DNA from: CBDATG01 sp965200145 | GTDB taxonomy: Bacteria > Chloroflexota > Dehalococcoidia > Lucifugimonadales > Lucifugimonadaceae | Length of the DNA: 64,000 bases | Direction of reading: 5' to 3' | Assembly: GCA_965200145.1 (NCBI GenBank) | Contig: CBDATG010000003.1 | Span: 62,001 to 126,000, forward strand | Part shown: positions 45,300 to 53,520 of the stretch, piece after piece | How positions within the stretch are numbered: position 1 is the first letter of the stretch | How the letters are laid out: every line of letters begins with the position of its first letter | The notes under the pieces: model-generated | What the model was told of the DNA's origin: nothing | The model's database searches: none | The model's input: only the letters and a program-made list of their open reading frames with translations | Position numbers and translations under genes: made by a program

Positions 45300-46577
45300 T
45301 TCAACCGTGCAACGCGTCGGCATGTCGACCGCGACAGTTGCCCATCCGAACCCACGACCACGCATGCCAGCACCCGTATTCGGCGAATAGAACTCCCGAA
45401 ACTCGCGACTCGCCATCGCCACAGAGTTCGCCTCAATGTGCCGCGCCTGTTCGTCGAAACCGTGCCGTCTTAACCCTCGCGCGATCAGCCAGTTCAAGTT
45501 CAAGCTGGCTGGGCCTCGCCAAATGCGAGATTCCCCATCGGGGTCATACGTAGGCTCCGATGCCGCGACGCTCGGAACAGGAAACCGCGTACCAAAGTGC
45601 TGCGGGTCCGTTAAGTATCGAGACACTACCGACTCCACTGTGGACCTGTCCATACGTCCACAGATCAGAGGCATGATCGAGGCGACCGTGAGAGTCTCCA
45701 CCGCTCGTTTGGCCTTGCCAGCCAGATGGACCCAGCGTCCTAGACCCTCATCCCAGCATTGGTCGTTCAGTGACCTCATTGTCGCGTCCAGAAGACGAGA
45801 GGCCTCACCGGCCGAACGCTCGTCGCCAGCCAAAGAATGCAGATGACAGAGCACGTCCAAAGCGTCGCAGTACACGGCGTTCACAAACGGATCGATCATC
45901 ACGAATCGATCCCGCTCCCTCGCAATCGCGTACTCAAACCCGTCGCCCAACCTCGCGTTGAACCTGTCCAATAGCCAGTTGCGCCACAACAGCTTGCGGC
46001 GCGTCGGCGGCACCGCACCAAGCAATGCGTCATAAGCAGGCGAATTGTCCAAGCCCGTTTCATAAGGCGAAAGAACGCCAATGAGACCATCGTTCCCAAC
46101 TGCCCTGTTGCGTCCCAACCAGTCGTAGTGCGCCTTAACCTTGGGCAGATAGGTCTCGAGCATCCGCAAGTCGCGAGTAGCAGTCCATAACGCCAGAAGC
46201 GCATGCGCCAGCAGAGGCGGTTGGATTATCGCAGTATGCCCAGTGCGCCAATCAGAACATCGGCCTTGAAACGACAGCGCGCCCGCAACGCGCCCAAATC
46301 GTCCCCAAAACATGATGTGCCCGATGAACCCGTCTTCATCCTGATGCGCGAGCAACGTCTCAAACTCTGAACGCGCCATCTCAACATCCAGACGCGCCAG
46401 CGCAATCACATGGAAACACGAATCCCAAGACCATTGCCACTTGTAACGACCCGGCGATGGCTGAACGTATTGGTAATGCTTGCGGAGGTAAGCATCCCAA
46501 CCGATTCGCGTGTTTCGACGCATCTGGTCCAGAGCCTTAGAACGGAGCACCTCAAATCTGGCCGACTCACTCGTCAT
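45291..46577 (-). CDS. GH63/MGH-type (alpha/alpha)6 glycosidase
   Basis: The protein has about 428 residues from ATG 46577 (GTG at 46604 is an alternative). The pattern is that of mannosylglycerate hydrolase, trehalase and GH63 glucosidases. It has YKWQWSWDSCFHVIALARLD, the catalytic-Asp block PYETGLDNSPAYDAL, and the C-terminal region SRIWRGPASLNLNWLIARGL and EFREFYSPNTGAGMRGRGFG with WATVAVDM. No signal peptide is seen, so a cytosolic role in compatible-solute or oligosaccharide breakdown is likely (inference). It is divergent from the SDR gene. Confidence 0.85.
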   Translation of the reverse strand: MTSESARFEVLRSKALDQMRRNTRIGWDAYLRKHYQYVQPSPGRYKWQWSWDSCFHVIALARLDVEMARSEFETLLAHQDEDGFIGHIMFWGRFGRVAGALSFQGRCSDWRTGHTAIIQPPLLAHALLALWTATRDLRMLETYLPKVKAHYDWLGRNRAVGNDGLIGVLSPYETGLDNSPAYDALLGAVPPTRRKLLWRNWLLDRFNARLGDGFEYAIARERDRFVMIDPFVNAVYCDALDVLCHLHSLAGDERSAGEASRLLDATMRSLNDQCWDEGLGRWVHLAGKAKRAVETLTVASIMPLICGRMDRSTVESVVSRYLTDPQHFGTRFPVPSVAASEPTYDPDGESRIWRGPASLNLNWLIARGLRRHGFDEQARHIEANSVAMASREFREFYSPNTGAGMRGRGFGWATVAVDMPTRCTVEPR

Positions 46578-46710
46578 ATCGTGTGAACCATCCCGGCTAC
46601 GCACGCCATGGTAGTCAAAGAATAATGCCGCACTGCTAACGCAGCTTTTCCCGTATGCTGTATAACCTGTTCACAGTGCATCGACAACTACGGATAGGAA
46701 GGTAATGCTC

Positions 46711-47652
46711 ATGACGCACCACGTTGGAAATCCCAGACTGCAGGGGAAAGCCGCCATCGTTACCGGCGGTGCGTTAGGCATCGGCGGCGGCACCGCACGC
46801 AAACTGGCTCACGATGGCGCGAAGATATTGATCGTGGACATCGAGCTCAATGCGGCTAAACGCAACGCTAACCGCATCAATGAAGCAGGAGGCACCGCTG
46901 TTGCAATTGAAGGCGATGTGTCAAAGGAATTGGTCGCAAAGTCAATGGTTGAGCGGTGCGTTGACGAGTTCGGGCGACTAGACATACTGGTGCAAAACGC
47001 GTACGGCGGCGGCATTGGCCGCGACGGTAGCGCTGTCGAAGTCGAGCCCGAGGCATGGCGCAGCGGCATGGATCTGCTAGTGGGCGCACAGTACCTCGGC
47101 GCAAAGTACGGAGTACCGGCGATGGTCGAATCCGGACCGCCAGACGGCTTCGATCTCGGACCATGGGAGGGCGCAGGACGTCGACACGGTGAGCCGCCTG
47201 CATCTGAGGTGGGAAGAATCGTAAACATCTCGTCAGTCCACGGGCTACTCCAGGCACCCAGAGCACTCGTGTATGAAGCGGGCAAAGCCGCCGTAGTTGG
47301 ACTGACCCGTCAGATGGCAACCGACTTCGGACCGCTCGGGATCACCGTCAACGCAATATGCCCGGGGCACATCGTTACCGAACGCGGCGAAGCAATGTGG
47401 CAGGAAGTCAGTAACGATGCCGGATTCAAACTCTTCGAACTTCAATACCCCGTGCGACGCACCGGCGTGCCGGCAGACATCGCAAACGCGATCGCTTTCC
47501 TGTGTTCACCAGACGCGTCGTTCATCACCGGTGTGATACTGCCAGTCGACGGCGGGTTGTCGATACAACTGCAAGAGAACATCGTTATGAACGTAAAGGA
47601 CTTCATCGTGCAGAACCCAGACTTACGCACACACTTCGATCAGCGTAACTGA
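46711..47652 (+). CDS. Short-chain dehydrogenase/reductase
   Basis: The 313-residue SDR has the cofactor motif AAIVTGGALGIGGGTARKLA (T-G-x3-G-x-G), an NxYGG-like QNAYGGGIGR, the catalytic Ser in IVNISSVHGLLQ and Tyr-x3-Lys in LVYEAGKAAVVGLT. The C terminus has DASFITGVILPVDGGLS, typical of the classical type. Residues about 145-170 form an insertion. I choose ATG 46711, eight bases after AGGAAGG; ATG 46705 is too close to it. The substrate is unknown. Confidence 0.9.
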   Translation: MTHHVGNPRLQGKAAIVTGGALGIGGGTARKLAHDGAKILIVDIELNAAKRNANRINEAGGTAVAIEGDVSKELVAKSMVERCVDEFGRLDILVQNAYGGGIGRDGSAVEVEPEAWRSGMDLLVGAQYLGAKYGVPAMVESGPPDGFDLGPWEGAGRRHGEPPASEVGRIVNISSVHGLLQAPRALVYEAGKAAVVGLTRQMATDFGPLGITVNAICPGHIVTERGEAMWQEVSNDAGFKLFELQYPVRRTGVPADIANAIAFLCSPDASFITGVILPVDGGLSIQLQENIVMNVKDFIVQNPDLRTHFDQRN

Positions 47653-47871
47653 GCCATCAAGTGAGCATCATCGTAACCGCTCAAAGTTGCTCGTTTTTCC
47701 ATCAGGACGTAATCAGCACGTGTACATCGATCAATCCTTCTTTGCGAAGGAAATATGAAGGTGGCGCCACATCGCTGGGATAGAGTCAGAATCTGTGCGT
47801 TGGTCAATCCCCTCGGCGGGAGAACACTCTGCACAACCCATCGGCATTCCCATACGCAGATAACCAACTCC

Positions 47872-48681
47872 ATGGAAACGAACCACTCAACTCCCGAGTC
47901 CAGAATTGAGGCCAGGGAGTTGCGAAAGAGCTACGGCGACCTAGTTGCTGTTGACGGAATATCGTTCAAGGTACGGCCCGGTGAAGTCTTTGGAATGCTG
48001 GGACCCAACGGCGCGGGCAAGACGACCACGATCGAGATTATCGAAGGACTACGCGATGCCGACTCCGGAGACGCCTTTGTGAACGGCGTGAGCGTGTCGG
48101 AAGACCCGCGCCGAGTGAAATCCATGATTGGTGTGCAGCTGCAACAGGCCAGCTTCTTTGACCAGCTCAACCTGCACGAGATTATCGATCTCTTCGCCGC
48201 GCTGTACGAGACTCGTGCCTCCGCCGACGAGCTACTGGACAGAGTTGGGCTGTTGAGCAAGCGGAAATCACGGAGCAAAGAACTGTCAGGTGGACAGCGA
48301 CAGCGACTATCAATCGCAACAGCGTTAGTGAACGACCCAGTTGCCGTGTTCCTCGATGAACCGACCACCGGACTCGACCCGCGAGCCAGACGCAACATCT
48401 GGAACATCGTCTACGACATCCGCGACTCCGGCAAGTCGCTGGTGATGACGACGCACAGCATGGAGGAAGCCGAGACACTATGCGATAGGGTGGCAATCGT
48501 AGACGCAGGCAAGATTGTCGACTCAGGGACCCCTGCCGAGTTGATCAGCGACCTAGAATCTCGCGGCATCGAGTCAATCAAGGGCGGAGACCTGACGTTA
48601 GAAGATGTCTTTATCGACCTGACCGGACGCAGCCTGCAAGAGGATGAGGGCGCGGACCAATTTGACGATGACGAAGAGTAG
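47872..48681 (+). CDS. ABC transporter ATP-binding protein (ABC-2 type)
   Basis: The 269-residue ATPase has Walker A MLGPNGAGKTTTIEI, a Q-loop around VQLQQASFFDQ, the signature ELSGGQRQRLSIATALV and Walker B VAVFLDEPTTGLDPRAR, with the H-loop in MTTHSMEEAE. The CcmA/drug-exporter pattern and the adjacent ABC-2 permease gene point to an efflux or membrane-remodelling exporter. The frame is open from ATG 47755, which has GAAGGA in a hairpin just upstream, but the extra 39 residues do not resemble ABC proteins, so I start at 47872. The acidic tail is QFDDDEE. Confidence 0.92.
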   Translation: METNHSTPESRIEARELRKSYGDLVAVDGISFKVRPGEVFGMLGPNGAGKTTTIEIIEGLRDADSGDAFVNGVSVSEDPRRVKSMIGVQLQQASFFDQLNLHEIIDLFAALYETRASADELLDRVGLLSKRKSRSKELSGGQRQRLSIATALVNDPVAVFLDEPTTGLDPRARRNIWNIVYDIRDSGKSLVMTTHSMEEAETLCDRVAIVDAGKIVDSGTPAELISDLESRGIESIKGGDLTLEDVFIDLTGRSLQEDEGADQFDDDEE

Positions 48682-48798
48682 CAGCACTCACGTCATGCTC
48701 ACGTCCTGTCTCGCACATCTCCCAACATCTGAACCTGCCAAGTCCCGTTTGGAACTTGCCGACAGATGCAGACCTGTTTGGAAAGGCCGCTACTGGCG

Positions 48799-49941
48799 AT
48801 GAGAACCCAACTCGCATTCATCATCGCGGAATTCAAGATGTACTACCGCGACCGCCTCGCCCTTTTCTGGTCACTGGCATTCCCGATTGTGCTGATGCTC
48901 ATTTTCGGATTCCTGAACTTTGGCGATGATTTCGCGCCTCCACGACTAGCCATCGTAGACCAAGCAAACAACGAGACATCAGGCGCACTGATCGCCGGGC
49001 TTAACGAGGGTCCAGGCGCGGTCGGCTCCATCGAAATCCAACAGTCCAGCGATTTAGAAGCCGCGCGAAACAGCATCCGAGACGGCGACCTAGATGCAGT
49101 GCTCATCATCCCCGACTCCTTCGGAACGTCCGATGATGTGGCAGACCTACAGGTCGAATCCAATCCAGAAATCCTCCAGCCGGCCTTCGCATCGGTCGCG
49201 ATGATTGACGAGGTTCTGCTCGATGTATTCATCGAGGCGGCCGAAGTGCCAGAACGCTATAGGTTGGCGAGTTGGGCTAATGTATCGATGTCTCCGGTGC
49301 CAGCCGTCGCAGACGACAATGCCGAACGCGACTTCGACTACACACCATTCGTGGTCACCGGCGTAGTCGTCATGGCGATAATGCAGAGCGGAGTCTTCAG
49401 CGTCGCCTTTATCTTCGTGCGCCTTCGTAGCCAAGGCGTGCTACGCCGCTTCAAGGCTTCCCCAGCCGGACCAATGCACTTCCTGATCGCAATGATCATC
49501 ACACGCATGGTCGTCGTCGCTTTGCAAACCTACGTCATGCTCCTGTTGGCAACCGCAATATTGGATGTCGACGTGGGTCCCGGCAGACCGTTTTCCTGGA
49601 TCGAGCTGGGCATCATCGCCATATTCGCATCATGGGTCTTCATCGCGTTGGGACTGATCATCTCCAATGTCGCCAAGACCGAGAACTCGGCAGCTCCATT
49701 GGCAACTGGCATAACACTACCGATGATGTTCCTCTCCGGAGTGTTCTTCCCGCTATCGGTCCTGCCGGATTGGCTCTCCACCGTCACGCAATACCTGCCT
49801 TTGACATTCTTGGCAGACGCATTCCGGCCAGTCGTGATACTAGGCGAGCCGCTCTGGTCACAAGGCACAGAGTTACTCGGACTAGCCGTGTGGGCTGCCA
49901 TCATCTTCGCAGTAGCAGTTCGCGTCTTCCGATGGGAGTAA
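48799..49941 (+). CDS. ABC-2 type transporter permease
   Basis: The 380-residue membrane protein has one N-terminal helix (LFWSLAFPIVLMLIFGFLNF), a large extracytoplasmic loop of about 170 residues and then five helices from FVVTGVVVMAIMQSGVFSVA to the C terminus. The block FRPVVILGEPLWSQGTELLG and a final Arg-rich end are typical of ABC-2 exporters. It pairs with the preceding ATPase gene, 117 bases upstream. The start at ATG 48799 follows GGAAAGG; ATG 48766 would add 11 residues. The exported substrate is unknown. Confidence 0.9.
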   Translation: MRTQLAFIIAEFKMYYRDRLALFWSLAFPIVLMLIFGFLNFGDDFAPPRLAIVDQANNETSGALIAGLNEGPGAVGSIEIQQSSDLEAARNSIRDGDLDAVLIIPDSFGTSDDVADLQVESNPEILQPAFASVAMIDEVLLDVFIEAAEVPERYRLASWANVSMSPVPAVADDNAERDFDYTPFVVTGVVVMAIMQSGVFSVAFIFVRLRSQGVLRRFKASPAGPMHFLIAMIITRMVVVALQTYVMLLLATAILDVDVGPGRPFSWIELGIIAIFASWVFIALGLIISNVAKTENSAAPLATGITLPMMFLSGVFFPLSVLPDWLSTVTQYLPLTFLADAFRPVVILGEPLWSQGTELLGLAVWAAIIFAVAVRVFRWE

Positions 49942-50095
49942 CGCCGCGCCACGACGCAGAAACGCACTACGGAATATAGTTAGACTCACAGTTACGGACT
50001 CGCCACGAAGTCCTATAACGCGGTCCTCCAACACTTGAGGATACCCACGATGTCTAGGATCGTTCCCGGACTTACCGCTCCGATCACTCCACCTA

Positions 50096-51145
50096 ATGCA
50101 TTCCGCCGCTAACACGAAAGTCGTCGACAAGCTCGGCAGGAGTCTGCGCGACCTCCGAATCTCAGTAACCGATCGCTGCAACTTCAGGTGCCCTTACTGC
50201 ATGCCGGCAGAAATCTACGGCGAGCGGTACGAATTTCTTAAGCGCGAGGCGTTACTGACATTCGAAGAAATCGAACGACTCGCACGCATCTTCACGCGGC
50301 TCGGAGTCACCAAGATTCGAATCACTGGCGGCGAGCCGCTCGTCCGCGCTGAACTACCTGTGCTGATCGCAAAGCTACGCGGCATCACGGAAGTCACAGA
50401 CCTGGCGATGACGACCAACGGGTTCCACCTCCGGCGTTACGCCGACGAACTGCGCGACGCCGGATTGGACAGGATCACTGTCAGCATGGACTCACTGCAA
50501 GATGATGTATTCAAGGCAATGAGCGGCAGGAACTACGGACCAGACAAGGTGTTGGATGGTATTTCCGCCGCGCACGAAGCAGGATTCGCGCCGTTGAAGA
50601 TAAACGTCGTCGTTCAGAAAGGCATCAACGATCACACAATCCTAGAAACCGCCGAGTATTTCCGAGAAACCGGCGACATCGTTAGATTCATCGAGTTCAT
50701 GGATGTCGGCAACCTGAACAGTTGGGACCGGTCACAAGTCGTCGGCGGCCGCGACATCGTCAAGGTGATCAGTTCCGAATACCCACTCGAACCTACCAAC
50801 CCCAACTACGTCGGAGAGGTGGCGACTCGATACCGATACGCTGACGGCAACGGCGAAATAGGTATCATCGCGTCGGTCTCGCAACCTTTCTGCGGAGACT
50901 GCACGCGCGCCCGACTGACAACCGACGGGCACCTGGTAACCTGTCTATTCGCAACTGGCGGTGTAGATTTGAAGACTCCTATGCGTGACGGTGCCAGCGA
51001 CGATGAACTCCTTGAGATGGTCGCGCGAGTGTGGTCTCAAAGACGCGACAGGTACTCCGAGATTCGGTCCGCGATCACCATGTCCTCTACCGCCACTTCT
51101 GCAACCAGCAGAGAAAAGATCGAAATGTTCCGGTTAGGCGGATGA
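50096..51145 (+). CDS. moaA: GTP 3',8-cyclase (molybdopterin biosynthesis)
   Basis: MoaA is the radical-SAM enzyme that makes 3',8-cyclo-GTP, the first step to molybdenum cofactor. The 349-residue protein has the SAM-cluster Cys triad in DRCNFRCPYCMPAEIYG and the glycine motif IRITGGEPLVRAELP. The C-terminal second-cluster motif is QPFCGDCTRARLTTDGHLVT with a third Cys in CLF. The next Moco function, MoaC, is encoded 3.8 kb downstream as a fusion with RNase HI. No Moco riboswitch was recognised in the 154 bases upstream. Confidence 0.95.
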   Translation: MHSAANTKVVDKLGRSLRDLRISVTDRCNFRCPYCMPAEIYGERYEFLKREALLTFEEIERLARIFTRLGVTKIRITGGEPLVRAELPVLIAKLRGITEVTDLAMTTNGFHLRRYADELRDAGLDRITVSMDSLQDDVFKAMSGRNYGPDKVLDGISAAHEAGFAPLKINVVVQKGINDHTILETAEYFRETGDIVRFIEFMDVGNLNSWDRSQVVGGRDIVKVISSEYPLEPTNPNYVGEVATRYRYADGNGEIGIIASVSQPFCGDCTRARLTTDGHLVTCLFATGGVDLKTPMRDGASDDELLEMVARVWSQRRDRYSEIRSAITMSSTATSATSREKIEMFRLGG

Positions 51146-51239
51146 GTACGTCTTTATTAACCATTCCAGTTCGATACGTGATTGAGTCGACTCGGCACTG
51201 CGCTCGGCGCATGTCTCTAGCGACTGGAGAGAACACAGC

Positions 51240-52775
51240 ATGACTGCAACACAGACTTTCAACCCCCTCGGAACAAAGGCACGCATTTATTGCGGCGTAG
51301 AGTGTAGACCTTGGGACGGTTTCGGCATCTTCACCGTGTCAACCAGGCTCGGAGATGATGAGCTGCCAATGCAGGAGGGAGCCATAGATGAAGGTGCCAC
51401 CTTCATCCGATGCGCCTTGATGGCTGCCGTGACCGGTCTCAAGAATCTGCCAAACGAACAGTTGCACGTGGACATCGTCACACCTTCCACTTGGGTCACG
51501 GAAGTGGGCAACGCGTCCGACCAGATGGGACGCTGGCGCGAAGACGGGTGGAAAAGAGAAGATGGAGAGGAGGTGCCTCACGCTGATCTTTGGCAACAGC
51601 TCATGGACCTCTCACTTCGCGGCGAATCTGGGCGACCATATGAAGTCAGCTTCACCTACTCCGGCGAGCTGGGTCCAGACCACGACAGCGGAATGGATGT
51701 CAACGGTGTGACCACGGTGATCACGAACGGCAATACACCTGCCGTTGACGCGACCAAAGCCATCGACTGCCAAATCTCATACAACGTCGCTACTCTCGGC
51801 AACTCGGGAATCGGCGCATACGTGATCCGACTAGACATGCCCGGACAGACCAAGGAGATGTCAAGCAAGCTCGAAGTCACTAACTACGCCAGATTGAACT
51901 TGTTGGCATGTATCGACGCGGTTCGCACCACGATCGATATCCTCCAACCGCGCGGCAGCGGTCCGACGCGACCGCAGCGAATTCAAATCTCTACCCCGTC
52001 TGACTTCGTCGGTGATGCTGTGAACAAGGGCTGGTTAGTGCGCTGGAGCCAAAACGGCTGGCAACGCAACGATGAGGAACGCGTTCGCAACGCAGACCTT
52101 TGGCAGCAGTTCTACAGACTGACGAAGCAGCATGAGATATCAGTGCAACTCGCCCTTGACACCATGGAACTCGAAAAGCTGGGCATTCACGCCCGCGAGC
52201 TGGCGGTGAGAGACAACACGAAACTCAAGACTGACGAGGAGTTCTACAAATCGGAAGAGTTGGACGTACGAGAAGGCCGCACGATCCGAATCTACAGCGA
52301 CGGTGCCGCACGCGAAAACCCCGGCAACGGCGGTTGGGGAGTAGTGATCGAATACAAAGGCAGACGCAAACCGCAGAGCAAGGGCTACCGGTCCACCACC
52401 ATCAACCGCATGGAACTAATGGGACCAATCTGGGCACTCGAGCAACTGGTTGACCTCACTGCACGCGGCAAAGTCCCCGATGATGTCAAAGTCATAGTAG
52501 TTACCGACTCGTCTTATGTCGTAGATGCGACAACGAAAGGCTGGGCGAAACGTTGGCGCAAGAACAAGTGGATCAAGCAGAACGGCGAGAAGGCGAAGAA
52601 CACCGACCTATGGAACCGCATGTTGCGCGCGATTGACCGGCTGAAGCGCGTAGAGTTCCGATGGGTGCGAGGACACGCTGGAAATCAAGCCAACGAACTC
52701 GCAGACGCACTGGCACGCAAAGCCGCCGACCAACCGGCAGAATCCCTAGCAGAAGACGAAGGGTTCGAAGAATAA
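51240..52775 (+). CDS. Triple RNase H-like protein (two degenerate repeats, one intact RNase HI)
   Basis: The 511-residue protein consists of three RNase H-like repeats. Repeat 3 (about residues 346-500) is a full RNase HI: Asp354 in YSDGAARENPGNGGWG, Glu392 in TINRMELMG, Asp423 in VTDSSYV, His479 in VRGHAGN and Asp489 in ELADALA. Repeat 1 (about 14-125) aligns with it but has TFIRCALMAAV (Ala for Glu) and VTPSTWV (Pro for Asp). Repeat 2 (about 175-305) has TNYARLNLLAC (Asn for Glu) and STPSDFV (Pro for Asp). All three share the W-x9-W ... DLW block (ADLWQQ, ADLWQQ, TDLWNR). Only repeat 3 should cut RNA in RNA-DNA hybrids; the dead repeats may bind nucleic acid (inference). The start has GGAGAG upstream. 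It follows moaA by 94 bases. Confidence 0.85.
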   Translation: MTATQTFNPLGTKARIYCGVECRPWDGFGIFTVSTRLGDDELPMQEGAIDEGATFIRCALMAAVTGLKNLPNEQLHVDIVTPSTWVTEVGNASDQMGRWREDGWKREDGEEVPHADLWQQLMDLSLRGESGRPYEVSFTYSGELGPDHDSGMDVNGVTTVITNGNTPAVDATKAIDCQISYNVATLGNSGIGAYVIRLDMPGQTKEMSSKLEVTNYARLNLLACIDAVRTTIDILQPRGSGPTRPQRIQISTPSDFVGDAVNKGWLVRWSQNGWQRNDEERVRNADLWQQFYRLTKQHEISVQLALDTMELEKLGIHARELAVRDNTKLKTDEEFYKSEELDVREGRTIRIYSDGAARENPGNGGWGVVIEYKGRRKPQSKGYRSTTINRMELMGPIWALEQLVDLTARGKVPDDVKVIVVTDSSYVVDATTKGWAKRWRKNKWIKQNGEKAKNTDLWNRMLRAIDRLKRVEFRWVRGHAGNQANELADALARKAADQPAESLAEDEGFEE

Positions 52776-52808
52776 CTGCGTCCTCTGCCGCTCAACCAGA
52801 AAGTCGGC

Positions 52809-53516
52809 CTAGATCAGCTGAAGCCGTTTTGAGAAAAGCGACGGGAGGTCACGTTCCCTGATCCGCAGCGCAGTGCCGCGGTTGCGAACACCTCCGCGCT
52901 CATTCAGGTGCATCCGAATGTCGATCAACGCCGTGCCTCGGCGCAACGATTCGTGAAACTCAGCGGGTCCAGGATCTGAGACCAATTCAGCATCAACATA
53001 GTGAAACTCCTCGGGACCTGTGCCCTGCCGCCGTGCGTCTGCCTTCACCAACAGCAACCGTTCAAACTTCGTGACGAACTTCCCGACCAAGTGATAGATG
53101 CTCCAGGTCGCCAACGCTTGACCAGAAGATTCGTGCAACACGGACACCGACATTTCAGGTCCGTTCGTCAGGGTTAGTATCAGACCTTGAGTATTCGGTG
53201 ACATAGCGCTAACCGTGCTCTTAAGTGCCTGCCTGCCCTTGTTGTCGACGTAACCGAACTCCTTGATCACCTGATGCTGGGGGATTTGCCAGACGGACCT
53301 GTTGAAGGTGAAGAGCGAAATCAGCGGTGAGCTCGACCTGCGAGTCGCCTTAACCTCTACGCGTCCGCCGATATCCGGGATCGGCAGATTGTTCTCGCCA
53401 AGTCCGAGCCGCTGTTCCAATGTGTAACCAACCCCAGTAGAACCATGCCGCAAAGTCGGGATAAACCCCGCGTCTCGCAGTTCTTCAAGCCGCGTCCTGA
53501 GTTCCTCGATACGCAA
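52809..53516 (-). CDS. Type II restriction endonuclease, MvaI/BcnI family
   Basis: The 235-residue protein opens with an N-terminal helix and then HGSTGVGYTLEQRLGLGENN, followed by PIPDIGGRVEVKATRRSSSP and LISLFTFNRS. This is the MvaI/BcnI-family catalytic block, with Asp48, Glu54 and Lys56 forming the D...ExK site and Glu34 nearby. MvaI and BcnI cut CC(W/S)GG sites as monomers; the specificity here is not known, but a related target is a fair guess. It starts 4 bases after the stop of its partner methyltransferase, on the same strand, as expected for an R-M pair. The lower half (FERLLLVKADARRQ onward) is also consistent with the family. Confidence 0.82.
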   Translation of the reverse strand: MRIEELRTRLEELRDAGFIPTLRHGSTGVGYTLEQRLGLGENNLPIPDIGGRVEVKATRRSSSPLISLFTFNRSVWQIPQHQVIKEFGYVDNKGRQALKSTVSAMSPNTQGLILTLTNGPEMSVSVLHESSGQALATWSIYHLVGKFVTKFERLLLVKADARRQGTGPEEFHYVDAELVSDPGPAEFHESLRRGTALIDIRMHLNERGGVRNRGTALRIRERDLPSLFSKRLQLI

Positions 53517-53520
53517 CCCT

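Noticed and set aside
47755..47871. Upstream ATG with a good ribosome-binding site giving a longer ABC ATPase
   Set aside because: The 39 added residues do not resemble ABC proteins, and ATG 47872 gives the usual start; kept only as a regulatory observation.
49942..50095. Possible Moco riboswitch ahead of moaA
   Set aside because: No recognisable Moco-motif helices or loop sequences could be found by eye in the 154 bases.
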